A DNA stretch of 64,000 nt from Sindora glabra (lineage: Eukaryota; Streptophyta; Magnoliopsida; Fabales; Fabaceae). A model generated the notes under the pieces. The model was not told where the DNA came from. It did no database searches and saw only the letters and a program-made list of their open reading frames with translations. The position numbers and the translations under genes were made by a program. Within the stretch, counting starts at the first letter, position 1. Each line of letters opens with the position of its first letter. The stretch is from positions 26,415,150-26,479,149 of the forward strand of contig CM035233.1 of the NCBI GenBank assembly GCA_020226215.1. Reading direction: 5' to 3'. Positions 46,379-58,567 of this stretch are shown here, piece after piece.

Positions 46379-47302
46379 CTCAATTCACTAGAATGCTTGA
46401 ATATAAGATTTGGAAGTTTTGGCTTTAACATAGATGTTACATTTCCTAGATCTGGGTCATTAACATCCAAGCTCCTAAAAATTAATTTGTAGACATCATA
46501 TGCAAATGGGCTTTGACATCTACAAAACATGGTTACGAATCCTTACTCTTAACGAACCCTTCCCTTGGGACATTTTGCTAATATGATTAGTTATCTATTC
46601 ATGCTTGAGAACTATACCTATATGGCATTAGTTTCTAACAAGCTTTTACTGATAATAGCACATATTCTTTGGAAATAATACTTTTATAATATAAAAGTAG
46701 TTTTATGTTGGCAGCTTTCAATTTGTTGTTGTTGCATTTGGATATGGTATTGAAAGCTTAACTAACATTCCTAATGGAAAACTCCCACAAAATCCATCTG
46801 TAGTCCCTAGTAGCATAGTTTTTAAAAATGATAATGTTATAAACTCTATGTACAAGAGCAACTATAAACAAGATTTCATTACAACAAGGTGATAATAAAA
46901 TGATGTGGTATGGTACATATATGAAGTTTCTAGTTAGATGGAATGGGAATCATATCTTAAAAAGTACTTGAATTACTACTATTAGTTTTCTTCATCAAAG
47001 CTTAGGGCTCTTGAAGACATACCAAGCCCTTAACTTGTTGAAGATAAGTTCTACTATATATGAGGGTATTGATGGAGAATTAAAAAATTATATAGAAAAT
47101 AATTAATAAATTTTTTCCTAAAGTCACAATTAGTTATATTTGTTCACATTTAGTGATTAAGAGACAACTTTTCTACAATTCATAATTATATGTATTTAGT
47201 CAATTCATTAAATTAGGAGTTTGATTCATTGAAAGTGGTATTTAATTAATGATTAAGAGTCCTTTCCATTTATAATCCCAAGGGTTATAAATAAGAGCTT
47301 TT

Positions 47303-47524
47303 ATTTTTTTTTTGTTTAAGCTGCTTAGTATCCGATAGCCCTTATTGAGCCATTAATTAGTCTAGATTTGAGTTAGGTCATACCCAATACGTGGGTAAGT
47401 GCTCCCAATATTACTTGCTCTATTTATAAGGCTTAAATTTGAGACCTTAATTAAGGGGTACCAAACTCCTTGCCACTTGAACCAACAGTTATTGGTAAAT
47501 AACACTCGAAGCAACAATTATTGG
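47303..47524 (-). mobile_element. tRNA-derived SINE with 15-bp target duplication
   Basis: Flanked by a perfect 15-bp duplication, TAAATAAGAGCTTTT (47288-47302 and 47525-47539). On the minus strand an A-box-like TGGTTCAAGTGG (47473-47484) is followed about 35 bp later by a decayed B-box-like GGTCTCAAATTT (47435-47446). The 3' end, at the plus-strand left, is a run of A interrupted once or twice. The 5' head carries an extra ~29-bp duplication including 'CAACA(A/G)TTATTGG', so the A box lies 40 bp rather than about 11 bp from the insertion point. The body includes 'GGGCTATCGGATAC', a string I associate with dispersed plant SINEs. It would be transcribed by RNA polymerase III and moved by LINE enzymes. 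Confidence 0.85.
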
Positions 47525-47965
47525 TAAATAAGAGCTTTTCTATGTATCATTGAGAAGTTGAATAAATTATTAAAAGTTACCTTTAAAATTTGAAAGTTTT
47601 AACCTTTTTTTGTAAAAAAAATTCTAAGAAATTCTTAATGAAGAATCAAGGTGATTGATGGGGTAAACAATGAAATGTTTTATTTAATTATAAAATTAGC
47701 ATCAACAAAAAAAATTAAGTTAATAAAATATTTTAAAATATTTTTAATTTTTAGGTTATACATTTAAAAGTACAATTTTTAAAAATAAATTATAAAAGTA
47801 ATTATGAACAAGGAACTTTTATTTTTAAAAAAATATAAAAATAGAAAACTATTCCCAAAAACAACCGATAAACATACCCATGATTTTTTCTCTCTCTATT
47901 CTTATGTGTTTTTTTAGCATTTTCATTTTTATATTCTTCTAGAATGAAAATTTAGATTTTACCAT

Positions 47966-48822
47966 GGATGAACCTACTTATAGGTTAGTATGGGCATTTA
48001 CTCAGGTTGAGCATTAGAACTCTATAATTTTGTTACAATAAAACTAGACTTTTGTCTCAGTATAATGTAATGCTCCCACTCAGTAACATGAGATGAACAA
48101 ATGCACCCATCATATATTAATTGTTTCTAATATCTTTAATGTGATAGTATAATGAATTGAAAAAGGTTAAATAAAAAATAAAAATTTAGAATAAGATATA
48201 ATTATGGCAATGTATTTGATACTAGTCCAAATTTGACAAATGAGAGAGATAGTATGAAAATAGTAATTTAAATTTATCAAATTTAATTCATTATTGTTTA
48301 CTTTGAGATAAGATTTAGGAATTTGGCTTGCATATATTTTTGAATTTTATGAGTTTGTTATTTCTTAAAATTAAAATATAAAATATATAGTATATTACTA
48401 TAGGTAGCAAGAAATGCCATTATATGTAGGATTGAAAATGAATTGAGTTAATTCTTGAATTCAAAATTTGATTTAATGAATTGAGTTTATGAACTAAATA
48501 TGTTGAACTTGAATATAAATGATTGGTTCAATTGCTAAATGAATCAAACTTAATTTATGATTAGTTCAACTCATTTGGTTCATAAACTAACTTGATACAT
48601 TAATTATGTCTAAATATATTTGAATAATATTTATAAAAAAAATTAAATATAATATTATATATTATATAATACATTTAAATGAATTTAAATATATATTTTT
48701 AAATAGTTTTAGATTAAATGAACTAAATGAGCCAAGATAATGAATTACTAACACAAGTTGACTTAGTTCATTTTTATTCATATTTGCTAATTTGAGATTT
48801 TGGTTCATTTGATTAGATTAAA
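47966..48822. other. AT-rich flank with inverted-repeat words
   Basis: Non-coding. Around 48,484-48,600, 'AGTTTATGAACTAAAT' and its near reverse complement 'ATTTGGTTCATAAACT' form an imperfect hairpin of ~115 bp, possibly a decayed MITE. The last five bases (TTAAA) are the left target copy of the next element. Confidence 0.4.
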
Positions 48823-50559
48823 GGTAAAAACACAAATTAGGACAAGAATTAAAAAATAAAAATAATAAATAAATAGATTTAGGAAAATTAGTTTAGGAAT
48901 TTGTTGAATTTTGAAAAATCCAATAAATTGAAAAAGTGAAAAACTGACTTGAAAATGTATAAAATTAATTTTAAAATATTATGGCTAGCTTAAATTAATT
49001 TTTAAGGCTTAAAAATAATTATGGAAGATCAAAATTGAAGTTTTAAAAATATTTAAAGGTTTAAGGACAAAAATGCAAGAAAGTGGAAGATTTATGGCTA
49101 AATTGTGATAAACTTTTTTTATCTTTTTAAGTGGCTTAATTTTTATTTGTATTGTGCTAGTTTGGCCTAATTTTTGGAGGCCCAAATCTAACTTTTATGG
49201 CACAAAAATGTAGGTCCATGGTTGGCTTAAGCTTCCAAGGAAAGTTAAGGACCTAAGTGAAAAAAAGGTAAAATTTGGGATCATTTTATAAGAAACCTTA
49301 ATTACTTAATATATGTAGATTAATTTTATTAGTTATAGGAGTAATTATTTTTGAAATCCTCATCCTTTTAAACATAGAAGCTAGCTTCTCCAAGCGTCCC
49401 AATATTTTTTTATTTTAAAATTTAAGACAAATTAGTAAATAAATAAAAGATTTTCCTAAATAAAGTTTTTTTTAGAAGTATAAATACTTGGATAGCTAAT
49501 TTTGAAGCAAATTTTTGCTTCTTTGGCTAAAAAAATTTGTCAGAGAAGGAGAAGAAGACTGGTATTTTTAAGGAAAATAAAAAGGGGTTTTACAACTTGC
49601 TTTTTAAAATAGTAAGGTAATTAAAGAATTTTCTTCAAATTTCCTTCATAAATTGTAGTTATTCTTCTTCCTAAATATCTAAAACTTAATTTATGGCTAT
49701 AAAGCTTTTTCTTGCTGGTTCAAAGAATTTCTTGGGAGTTTAAAAAGGGAAAAGATTAAGGTGGTGATTATTCCTACTATTTTTAGGATTATGTCAAGAT
49801 ATGAGTTGCAATATAGTTAATTTATGATTCTTTTTACTTATTTTGTTATAAGTTATGACATGTTGCTACTTTAAGGCCTTTATTATGATATTCAAATGAT
49901 ATATTGTTACAAAATTGATGTTGGAAAGATAAGGAGAAGGAATCATTAAGTTTGTGTAGAAAGGTTAAAGGTAGAAATTGCAATTGTGATATTAGTTTTT
50001 CTATGTCATGTTGATTAGGGGTCTTGCTACTTTTGACAATTTGGAATTTAAAGAAATTTTAAAATCTTAAATTTTAGACATAGTAAAGTCTTATTTAGTG
50101 TTGGAATGAATGAAGAGTAGTTAGTAGTGGAGGAAAAAGGTTGGTGGCCTTTGGCTTAGGGAGATAAGGGATAAGGTTGGACCGAAGGTATAAGGTAACT
50201 TGTGTATATCTACCATTACCATTTTTATAACTACATAATACAAATAAAGAATATCTAATTGAGGAATTATTCATTTGTTACTAAATAGGCATTTAATTGG
50301 AATGAAGAATTAGTTTTCCTAGTTAAGGATTTCTTAAGTAGATAAAGGATTAGTCATTTACTGAGTATATTTTATACTTATTCTTTATTGTATACATTTA
50401 ATGATAGGTATCAATCATGGAGCTAAGGTAGCAAATTAATACTTATGTAGTAACCTTCCAGTTTTTTCATGATTCCATGGGATACTTTATGACATAGGTT
50501 TAGTTTGCATAATTTGAAATGTTTTGTAAATTATATATCTGGATAAGTGATTTTTTTAG

Positions 50560-50605
<46 letters not shown>

Positions 50606-50797
50606 ATATATGTATATGACTTTTAAACGTGTAATGTATGTAGTTTAGTTTCTGAGTTTAGATGTCTACTTCTTCTGCAATAATAATTTAATAAGGGTAT
50701 CAGAGAATTAGGAGCTTGTAAGGATATCTAGTTAGTATGCTAATATTAATTAGGTATTTTTACGTCGATAATGATAATTATAAGATGGGTTGTAATA
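48823..50797 (+). repeat. 5' LTR of the Tekay-like element
   Basis: Pairs with 58568-60540 along its whole length. Contains a (TA)n tract at about 50,564-50,602. Confidence 0.88.
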
Positions 50798-50801
50798 GAT
50801 T

Positions 50802-50813
50802 TGTTATCAAAGC
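50802..50813 (+). other. Decayed primer binding site (tRNA-iMet type)
   Basis: TGTTATCAAAGC lies four bases after the LTR and differs from TGGTATCAGAGC at two positions. Confidence 0.65.
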
Positions 50814-51269
50814 ATGATCTTGGATATCAATAACCTTTTTGTAATAGAGTTAATGTTGGATCAGTTAAACCATGAGGACTCTGGAAGGTTCATGCAAGAA
50901 CAAATATTAGTCGCTATGAATCCATGAAAATTTTAGGTAAATTTTCATTTTTCTAGAATTAGTACTTTTTACTAATTAAAATTATTTAGACAATTATGGC
51001 TAGGAAAAGTTAAACTCAATCTTAAATGCCCTGTTGACCTACTAGAGCATATCCAAAAATGCTAAAAAATGAGGCATCTACAAATGTACCTTTGGAAAAC
51101 CTTTAGAGGGTAGGGCAAGAACCACCTGAAGCTCCAATATGGGCTATAAGGTTGTAACAGACATTAGAGAGATTTCTAGATTAGAACTAGAATCCTCTTG
51201 CTCCACCTCCAGTATCACCACTTAGATAGCAAGTCCTATCATTACCTCTAAAGGAAAGATTATAGATAG

Positions 51270-52130
51270 TACATGAATTTTAGAAGTTAAATCCTCTAAA
51301 ATACAATGGTGTAAACCGTATCATAAATCTTTACCAATTCATGGATCAGATTGAGAGGGCTTGTAGATTGATTGGATGTAGTGAGAATATGATGGTAGAG
51401 TTAATAGGTTATCAATTAGAGGATATTGCTCATTTTTGGTATGTTCATAATATTAAACTTACCATTATGGCATAAAAACCTATCATGTGGCAATAATTTG
51501 AGATCGAATTTATGGATAAATTTTTACCCCTGAGCATTCATAAAGCCAAGGCACGTTAGTTTGAAAGATTCACTTAGGGATCGATGACAATCACACAATA
51601 CGATGCTTAATTCACATGATTATCTCAGTATGTTGAATATTTGGTGCCTATTGAGAAAGCCAGGGTGGACTAACTTATCCATGGTCTTAATAACAAGGTT
51701 TACAATTGGGTGGATGTTTTTGATATCATGACATATAAATAAGCTTTAGATTAAGCAATCAAAGATAAGATACATGTTGGGGAAAGACAGAACCGGGAAA
51801 TGACCTAGGAAGAGAAAAAAAAGTCAAAGATTTAAGTGGGAAGTAGGAGAAACATTAGGAAAAAAGTTAGCCATGTAGAAATGTATCAAATAAAAATGAG
51901 CAGACTAGCAAGAGTAAAAAAAATCGAAGAAGATTCTCAATGAAAGTACTTAATAACAGATCCAAAAGTGAATTTGATGCCTCTAGTCAAGTTTATCCTC
52001 CCCCTTCACCATCTAATAGGCCTCCTTAATGCCCATGATGTAACTTTAGTCACTATAAACCATGTGGATCTTGCTTTAGATGTGGACAGTTGGGGCACTA
52101 AGCAATTAAATGTCCATCTACACAACAAAG
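51270..52130 (+). pseudogene. gag: gag (Tekay-like element)
   Basis: Recognised from PLKYNGVNRIINLYQFMDQ, ELIGYQLEDIAHFWY, EIEFMDKFLPLSIHKAKA and SQYVEYLVPIEKA, the gag core of Tekay-type elements. A zinc knuckle follows at about 52,072-52,114: CFRCGQLGH...AIKC, with a TAA directly after the His. There are at least ten in-frame stops, many at positions expected to be Gln or Trp. The product would form the element particle. This copy is strongly decayed. Confidence 0.75.
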
Positions 52131-52191
52131 CAATAATATTCTGGTTCCTAGCATGCGCCTTTCTTGAAATACAACATTAGCAAAATAATCA

Positions 52192-52660
52192 ATGGCACTT
52201 GGGAAAAAGAACATAGGGAAACAACTAGCAGAAACACTGACTCAAGTATATGCCATGACACATCAAGAAACTCAAGCTTTTAATGCTGTGGTGATAAGTA
52301 TGATACTAATTGAAACCTTCCTCGTAAAAGTATTATTTGATCCTAGTGCTACATATTTGTTTATATCCAGAGCTTTAGTAATGAAATTTTTAAAGCCACT
52401 AAATGATTAAGATGAACCCTTAGCAAAAAATACACCAATAGGTAAGACGATGCCAATAACTCAAGGCATAAATAATTTTATAGTTTAAATAGATAATCAC
52501 CAAAAAATACACCAATAGGTAAGACGATAATCAATTTGATTATGTTGGAAATAATAAACTATCATATCATTTTGGGTATGGATTGGCTATTTAAGTATCA
52601 TGCTCATGTAGATTATTATCATAAAATAGTCATATATCAATTAGAGGATGTTAGAACCTA
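52192..52660 (+). pseudogene. Aspartic protease (Tekay-like element)
   Basis: The active-site strand reads VKVLFDPSATYLFISRAL; the Asp is retained but the following Ser-Gly of the usual D-S-G is Pro-Ser. Further on, YHIILGMDWLFKYHAHVD-type sequence (near 52,560-52,610) is the conserved 'GMDWL' strand. A duplicated word, CACCAAAAAATACACCAATAG (or close to it), occurs at about 52,425-52,445 and 52,499-52,518, suggesting a local rearrangement. Confidence 0.7.
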
Positions 52661-52789
52661 AATCTTTTAAGGCAAAAAGAAGGTAAGAATGCTTACCTCT
52701 ATGTCATGTACTAAGGTTAGAAAACTAGTAAGTAAAGGATGTGTTATGTGGATGGCTTTAGCAAAGGAACTTGAGAAAGAAAAAGTGAC

Positions 52790-53640
52790 CATAGATCAGG
52801 TTTTATAGTAAAAGAATTTATTGATGTTTTTCTAGATGACTTACCTAGCTTATTGCCAGATTAAGAAATTGAATTTACTATCAACACCATTCTGGAAGTA
52901 AATCTGATATCTATTACTCCTTATAGAATGATGTTAGTAGAGTTAAAAGAATTAAAAGAACAATTACAAGATTTATTGGATAAAGGTTTTATAGAACCTA
53001 GTACGTCACCATGGGGAGCATCGGTGTTATTTGTGAAAAAGAAGGATGGATTGTTACAGTTGTGTATTGATTATTGGAAGCTAAATAAAGTTACCATTAA
53101 GAATAAATATCTTTTACTAAGGATTAGTGATATATTTGATTAGTTGCAAGGCTCTCAATACTTTTCAAAAATTAGTTTATGATCCAACTACCATCAACTA
53201 AAATTCGAAAAGAAGACATTCTAAAGACAGCTTCTAAACTCGTTATGGTCAGTATGAGTTTTTGGTTATGTCATTAGACTAACTAATGCCGTTGTGGCCT
53301 TTATGGACCTAATGAACTTTGTTTTCAAACCCTTCTTAGATAAATTTATTTTAGTATTTATTGATGATATTTTGGTATATTTCAAAAATGAAGAAGAGCA
53401 TGCTTAGTACTTAAAAATCACATTGCAAACATTGCGAGAGCAAAAATTATATATTAAATTCTCAAAGTGTGAATTTTGAATAAAGAAGATGCATTTCTTA
53501 GGGCATGTAGTGTCATAAGATGGAATACAAGTGGATCCTTAAAAGGTTGAAGCTGTACTGAAATGGCCACGACCTTTTTCAGTGACAGAGATATACTTTT
53601 TAGGATTAGTAGGATATTATAAAAGATTTGTAAAAATTTT
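52790..53640 (+). pseudogene. Reverse transcriptase (Tekay-like element)
   Basis: LKEQLQDLLDKGFIEPSTSP and WGASVLFVKKKDGLLQLCID start the domain. Then come KLNKVTIKNKYLLLRISDIF and FIDDILVYFKNEEEHA (about 53,360), with the Asp-Asp pair in a Phe-Ile context, followed by FLGHVVS and GLVGYYKRFVKIF in the connection. Stops are frequent and one or two frameshifts lie between 53,140 and 53,340. Confidence 0.8.
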
Positions 53641-54120
53641 TTTAAAGATAAATGCACTCTTAATCCAGTTAACTCGTAAGGGAGTCAAATTTGTATGGAA
53701 TGATGATTGTAAAATAAGTTTTCAAAGATTAAAAGAATGCCTTATATCTGCTCCTATGTTAGCAATGCCTAATAATACAAAGGGATATATAGTATATTAT
53801 GATGTATCTCGAGCGAGATTGGAATGTGTATTAATGCAGTAAGGATCTCATCAATTAAAAAGATATGAAGTAAATTATCCCACTCATGATTAGAATGGTA
53901 GTAATAGTATTTGCTTTAAAAATATGGAGACATTACTTATATATAGCTACTTATGAGATTTATACAGATTATAAGAGTCTTAAATATATGTTTAAATAGA
54001 AAGAGCTCAATATAAGATAAAGGAGGTGGATAGAGTTTATAAAGGACTATGATTGCTCTATTGATTATAATCCCAGTAAAGCTAATGTTGTTACTGACTC
54101 TCTAAGCTGGAAAGCTCCTA
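53641..54120 (+). pseudogene. RNase H (Tekay-like element)
   Basis: FVWNDDCKISFQRLKECLIS leads into VYYDVSRARLECVLMQ (first Asp). A decayed 'EVNYPTHD' segment follows, then 'IYTDYKSLKYMF' with the next Asp, and 'NVVTDSLSWKA' for the last one. Several stops are present. Confidence 0.7.
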
Positions 54121-54179
54121 AAAATAGAAAAAGGATTTAAAAGCAAATAAAAATGCAAAATTAGCTTGTATGATGATAC

Positions 54180-55445
54180 GTTCCACCATAGTAGACCAAA
54201 TTAAAGATGCCCAAAAAGAGGATCTTTAGTATGAGCAGTTACAAAATAAAGCAATAAACGAGAAAAAAAGCTAATTTGACCATTAGCAAAGAGGGAGTAA
54301 TAAAAAATAGAAATAACTATGGGTACTTGTAGCATTGTGATAGGAAATATTGAGGAAAACTTATGAGTCATCTTACATAATGGATCTCGGCACAACAAAA
54401 ATGTATTAAGATTTGAAAAATCTATATTCATGAGATGGAACGAAGAAGTTAGTTCAGGACCATGTAATCAAATGTTTGACTTTCTAACAAGTGAAAGCAC
54501 AACATTAGTGACTAGTAGGCTTTTATCAAAATATTCATATACTTGAATGGAAGTGGGAAGATATTACAATGGATTTTATAATTGGATTACTATGAACTAG
54601 CAAGGGATACAATTTTATCTTAGTGATTGTGGATCATTTAACAAAGTTCGCATATTTTATACTAGTAAAGATAACTTACTTAGCTTCTCAGTATGCTTAG
54701 ATTTATATGGACAACATCATTCCATTGCATGGAGTGCCACTCACAATTATTTTAGATTGAGGATCACAATTTACATCTTGTTTTTGGAAATCATTTCAAG
54801 AAATATTGCGAACTCAGTTAAGATTTAACATAATATTTTACCCTTAAATAGGTAGGCAATAAAAAAAGAACAATTCAGATATTGGAGAATATGCTTAGGG
54901 CTTGTGTGATTAAATTTAAAGGAAATTGGGATTAGTGTCTAGCATTAATGGAATTTACTTATAATAACAATTACCATAGCAGTATACAGGTGGCCCTGTT
55001 TGAACCATTGTATGGGAGAAGATGCAAATCAGCCATTGGTTAGTTTGAACCGGCTAAAGCAAGGATAATTGGCTTTAATCTTATGGAAGATGCTATCACT
55101 AAGGTATGAATAATCAAAGAACATTTACAATTGGCTCAAAGTTAATATAAATTGCATACACATAACAGATGTAGAGCATTAGAATTTCAAGAAGGAGATA
55201 AATGTATTTTTAAAAGTTACACCTATGAAAGGAATAATACGATTTGGCAAAAAAGTGAAGTTATTACCAAGATATGTAAGTCATTATAGAATTAATAAAC
55301 AAGTTGAAGGAATTGCATATCAGTTTGAATTACCAGAAAGTATAAGAGCGGTACATTTGATATTTCATGTGTCCATGTTAAAGAAGTATATTCTAGATGA
55401 ATCCATGTGCTAAAGGAAATATTAGGGGAATTAGATTGAAAACTA
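54180..55445 (+). pseudogene. Integrase, main part (Tekay-like element)
   Basis: Core recognisable from WEDITMDFIIGLL (first Asp, about 54,570) and ILVIVDHLTKFAYFI, then a decayed ILD-stop-GSQFTS (second Asp, about 54,755). The third (Glu) segment is unreadable after a frameshift near 54,860. The C-terminal module MKGIIRFGKKVKLLPRYV and VHLIFHVSMLKKYI (55,225-55,413) is the best-preserved part. Coding similarity stops at the CACTA insertion point and resumes at 58,306. Confidence 0.75.
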
Positions 55446-58302
55446 CACTACAACAAATTAAGACTTATACCACGAATTATGCAACAAAAATTCAAAAATC
55501 GTGGCAATTTTACCATTTGCAATGAGAACAAAAAGATTTAAACAAATGTCTAAAAAATTAAAAAAATTTATGCTATGGGAAAACTTTATCTATGGCAAAA
55601 TATCATTTGTGCCACGAATAAAGCTACGGGAACATAATTTCCATAGCAAAGTATTACTTGTGCTATAAAAAACTTTATCCGTGACAAAATATCACTTGCG
55701 CCACAAGATTAAGCTACAGGAACACAATTTTTGTGGCAAAGTGTTATTTGTGCTATGAAAAAACTTTACTCGTGACAAAGTATTACTTGTGCCGCAAATT
55801 AAATTATGAAAATATATTCTTTATGGTAAAGTATCACTTGTGCTACAAATTAAATTATGAGTACGCATTTTATGTGATAAAGTATTACTTACTCTATCAT
55901 ATAAGTTAAAAAAAATTATCTATAACAAAGTATTACTTATGTCACGAATTACTTCTATGAATAAAATCATAGTGAAATGTATCATTTTTAATAACTATAC
56001 ATATAAAAAATATTATTTATAATAAATGCAACATGCTGCAATATGGCCGAAAATAAAAAATATAAATATTTATATATTATGAATATTTAATAAATAACTA
56101 ATTTATCATTTAATTAACTGATTAACCCCATCAATTAAAATTAAAAAAACTATAGAACTTAATATTTTCAAATAGTTAATTCATAAAATATATATAAAAA
56201 GATAGAACTATTCGTAAATTGTATAATTATATACTTTTATTATTTTTCTTAAAATAATTTAAATAGGAGTTGAACCCTAAACTTTAAAATATGTAAGAAA
56301 GAATTCAATTATTAAGCTCTTAAGTATTTTTATATACATATGTACCAAATTTTATTTATTACAATGTAACTATTTTTTATAAATAATAAATAAATATTTA
56401 ACTTTATATTAATTAAATTTATATAATAAAATTAATTTACATCAATAAAATAAATATTATAATATATTAAAGATTATATTATATAATTATTCAATGAATT
56501 TAAATTCTATACATACTAAAATTAAAAATTAATAAGATTTACATATACATATATATAATACATATGTATATAAAAATTTTTTCAATTCATTATTCAATCC
56601 AATTTTTAAAATATCAATTAAACAAAAAAATCATTCAAAGTATAAAATATTATAAAAATTTATTTTTTTATCTCATCATATTATTCTAAAAAAATGTGAT
56701 AACAAAGAAGATATATATTATGAAAATACTAAAATCATTATATAATTTATGAGATAAGTTATAACAAGTTTTATTATAGAAATATATAATAATAAATTTT
56801 ACATTAATCACTTTAATATCAACAAAACTTTCATTAAAAAATTGAAAATAATAGTTATGTAAAATTATGTATAATTTAATAATAATAAAATTATTATATT
56901 AAAATATTTTAAACAAATTATATTTGAGGGAGTGATATATATATAAAATAGTCTAAATTTTTATTTTCATCAATTATTAATTCCAATTGTATTAATTTCA
57001 TTTCTTACATATATTTTGTAATAATTTCTTTCCTTCTAAATAATAATTTAATTAATTTAGTCTATTCATTTATAATTTTTTTGATAGGTTAATAACTTGA
57101 TGAATGAAAGAATAAAAATTAAATATAAATAACATAAGAGAGAAGAAATTAATATAAAAAATTTGTGAAGGTTTTAATGATTTAATTTATATTTGTGAAT
57201 GATAAAATATGTATTATTAATAAAAATTAAAAGTAAATAATTTATAATAATTTAAATTTTAATTTATAATTAAAATTTAAATATACATAATAGTTCAAAA
57301 TAATGATTTGTATAGATATTTATTTCATATAATTTAACTTTTATTGAAGGAAATTTAGAAAATAATAAAAAATTACTTGAAAGATATAAAAAATTTACTT
57401 TTATTTTGTAATAACTCAATTAATAATAATTAATGAAAAGTATTAATAAAAGGATAAAATTAACTAATTAGTTATTTATGAGAGATAAATTTGATATAAG
57501 ATATTTTTAAAGAATAAATTTGATATAAGCAAAATTACTAACAAAATAAATGAGAATTTAGTTTACAAAAAATTAATTTTTAAAATAAAAGGATAAATAT
57601 TTTAGTATAGTGCAGTTTATTATATATATTTATGTAATATTTTATTATTATATAATTAGTATCATATAAGTATAGCTTTATTTTTAAAGTCTATCGGTCA
57701 ATTAAAATTTTATATAAAATATATTTTATTATAATACTAAAGAGGGAAACTAGCACAATGTTAAAGTATAACATTCCTCAGTTTAGAGATTTAGGTTCGA
57801 TTCTCAGTAAATACAATTATAATTTTTAAATAAATATAATTTCAATAATTTATCTTAATTAGATATGTGTCAAAAGTATTAAGAGCTTTCAATAGATATA
57901 TAAATAAAATGATAAGATAACACTTAATTGAATTAGTTAGATAATTGATTTAATTTAGATATATAAAAATTATTTTAGCTAATTATATTAGTTTTATAAT
58001 TATTTTATTTTATTTTTTGTCATGATTTTATTCGTGGAAATATGAATTACTAGTCACAGATGTGCCTTTCTTGCCACATTTATACTCATAGCTAAAAGAA
58101 TCTATTAGTTATAAGTGAACCTATGACAAAAAAAAATCATTTATGTTACAGAATCTTTTTTTCTGTGGTAATTTCCTTGCTATGCTTACTTGTGCCACAG
58201 GACCATTTAACTAGTATTTCTATGGCTAAATAGTATAACCATGAAAATTTTGATCTCGTGTCATGATTTTAACCATGGCACAAGTGTTAATTTGTTGTAG
58301 TG
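55446..58302. mobile_element. Non-autonomous CACTA (En/Spm) element inside the integrase gene
   Basis: Left end CACTACAACAAATTAA; the reverse strand of the right end starts with the same 16 bases. A 3-bp duplication, CTA, flanks it (55443-55445 and 58303-58305). Subterminal repeats typical of CACTA elements fill both ends: six 'GGCAAA(G/A)TAT(T/C)ACTTGTGC(C/T)AC'-type units lie at about 55594, 55646, 55683, 55735, 55774 and 55827, and related words lie at 58,020-58,290. The interior is AT-rich, with no transposase frame, so it needed enzymes from elsewhere. Length 2857 bp. Confidence 0.92.
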
Positions 58303-58305
58303 CTA

Positions 58306-58480
58306 GTATATGAAGAACAACCTACTCAAGTTACTGATTGGCAAATAAGAAAATTGCAATCTAAAGATATCTTGACGGTCAAGGTAATATGGGAAAAACA
58401 TGGAACTTAGGAGGCAACTTAAGAATTAGAGAAAGATATGAAAGAGAAATATCCAAACTTGTTTGGTAAGTTTCCGCTCC
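58306..58480 (+). pseudogene. Integrase C-terminal tail, chromodomain-like (Tekay-like element)
   Basis: VYEEQPTQVTDWQIRKL and LTVKVIWEKHG followed by 'KYPNLFG' match the end of Tekay-type integrases, where a chromodomain-like fold with aromatic residues binds histone marks. Two in-frame stops lie around 58,408-58,420. It is separated from the main integrase only by the CACTA element. Confidence 0.7.
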
Positions 58481-58567
58481 ACAACTCTTCCACTATTAAT
58501 CATAAATTCATATATTGTTTTGACATTTTGAAAAATTGAGGACAAATTTTCTTGAAGAGGGAGAGCT
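58481..58567 (+). other. 3' non-coding end with polypurine tract (Tekay-like element)
   Basis: The tract GAAGAGGGAGAGC (58554-58566) immediately precedes the 3' LTR. Confidence 0.7.

Larger units (their letters stand above)
44930..47965 (+). repeat. Region bounded by ~350-bp direct repeats (degenerate element?)
   Basis: About 44,985-45,330 and 47,600-47,960 match in direct orientation: ATTTTATTTAAT, TTTTTA.TTTTAGGTTA, GGAACTTTTATTTTTAAA, 'TCATG.(A/T)TTTTTTTA(A/G)CATTTTCAT' and AATGAAAATT(C/T)AGATTTTAC in the same order. Between them lie ~2.2 kb with an unrecognised frame and, near 45,595, a TGGCATCAAAGC that resembles a decayed tRNA-iMet primer site. That site is ~260 bp inside rather than adjacent, so an LTR interpretation is tentative. 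A SINE is inserted in the right half. Confidence 0.45.

Noticed and set aside
47435..47484. tRNA gene
   Set aside because: A- and B-box-like words are present, but there is no cloverleaf, the B box is decayed, and a poly-A tail and 15-bp duplication show a SINE.
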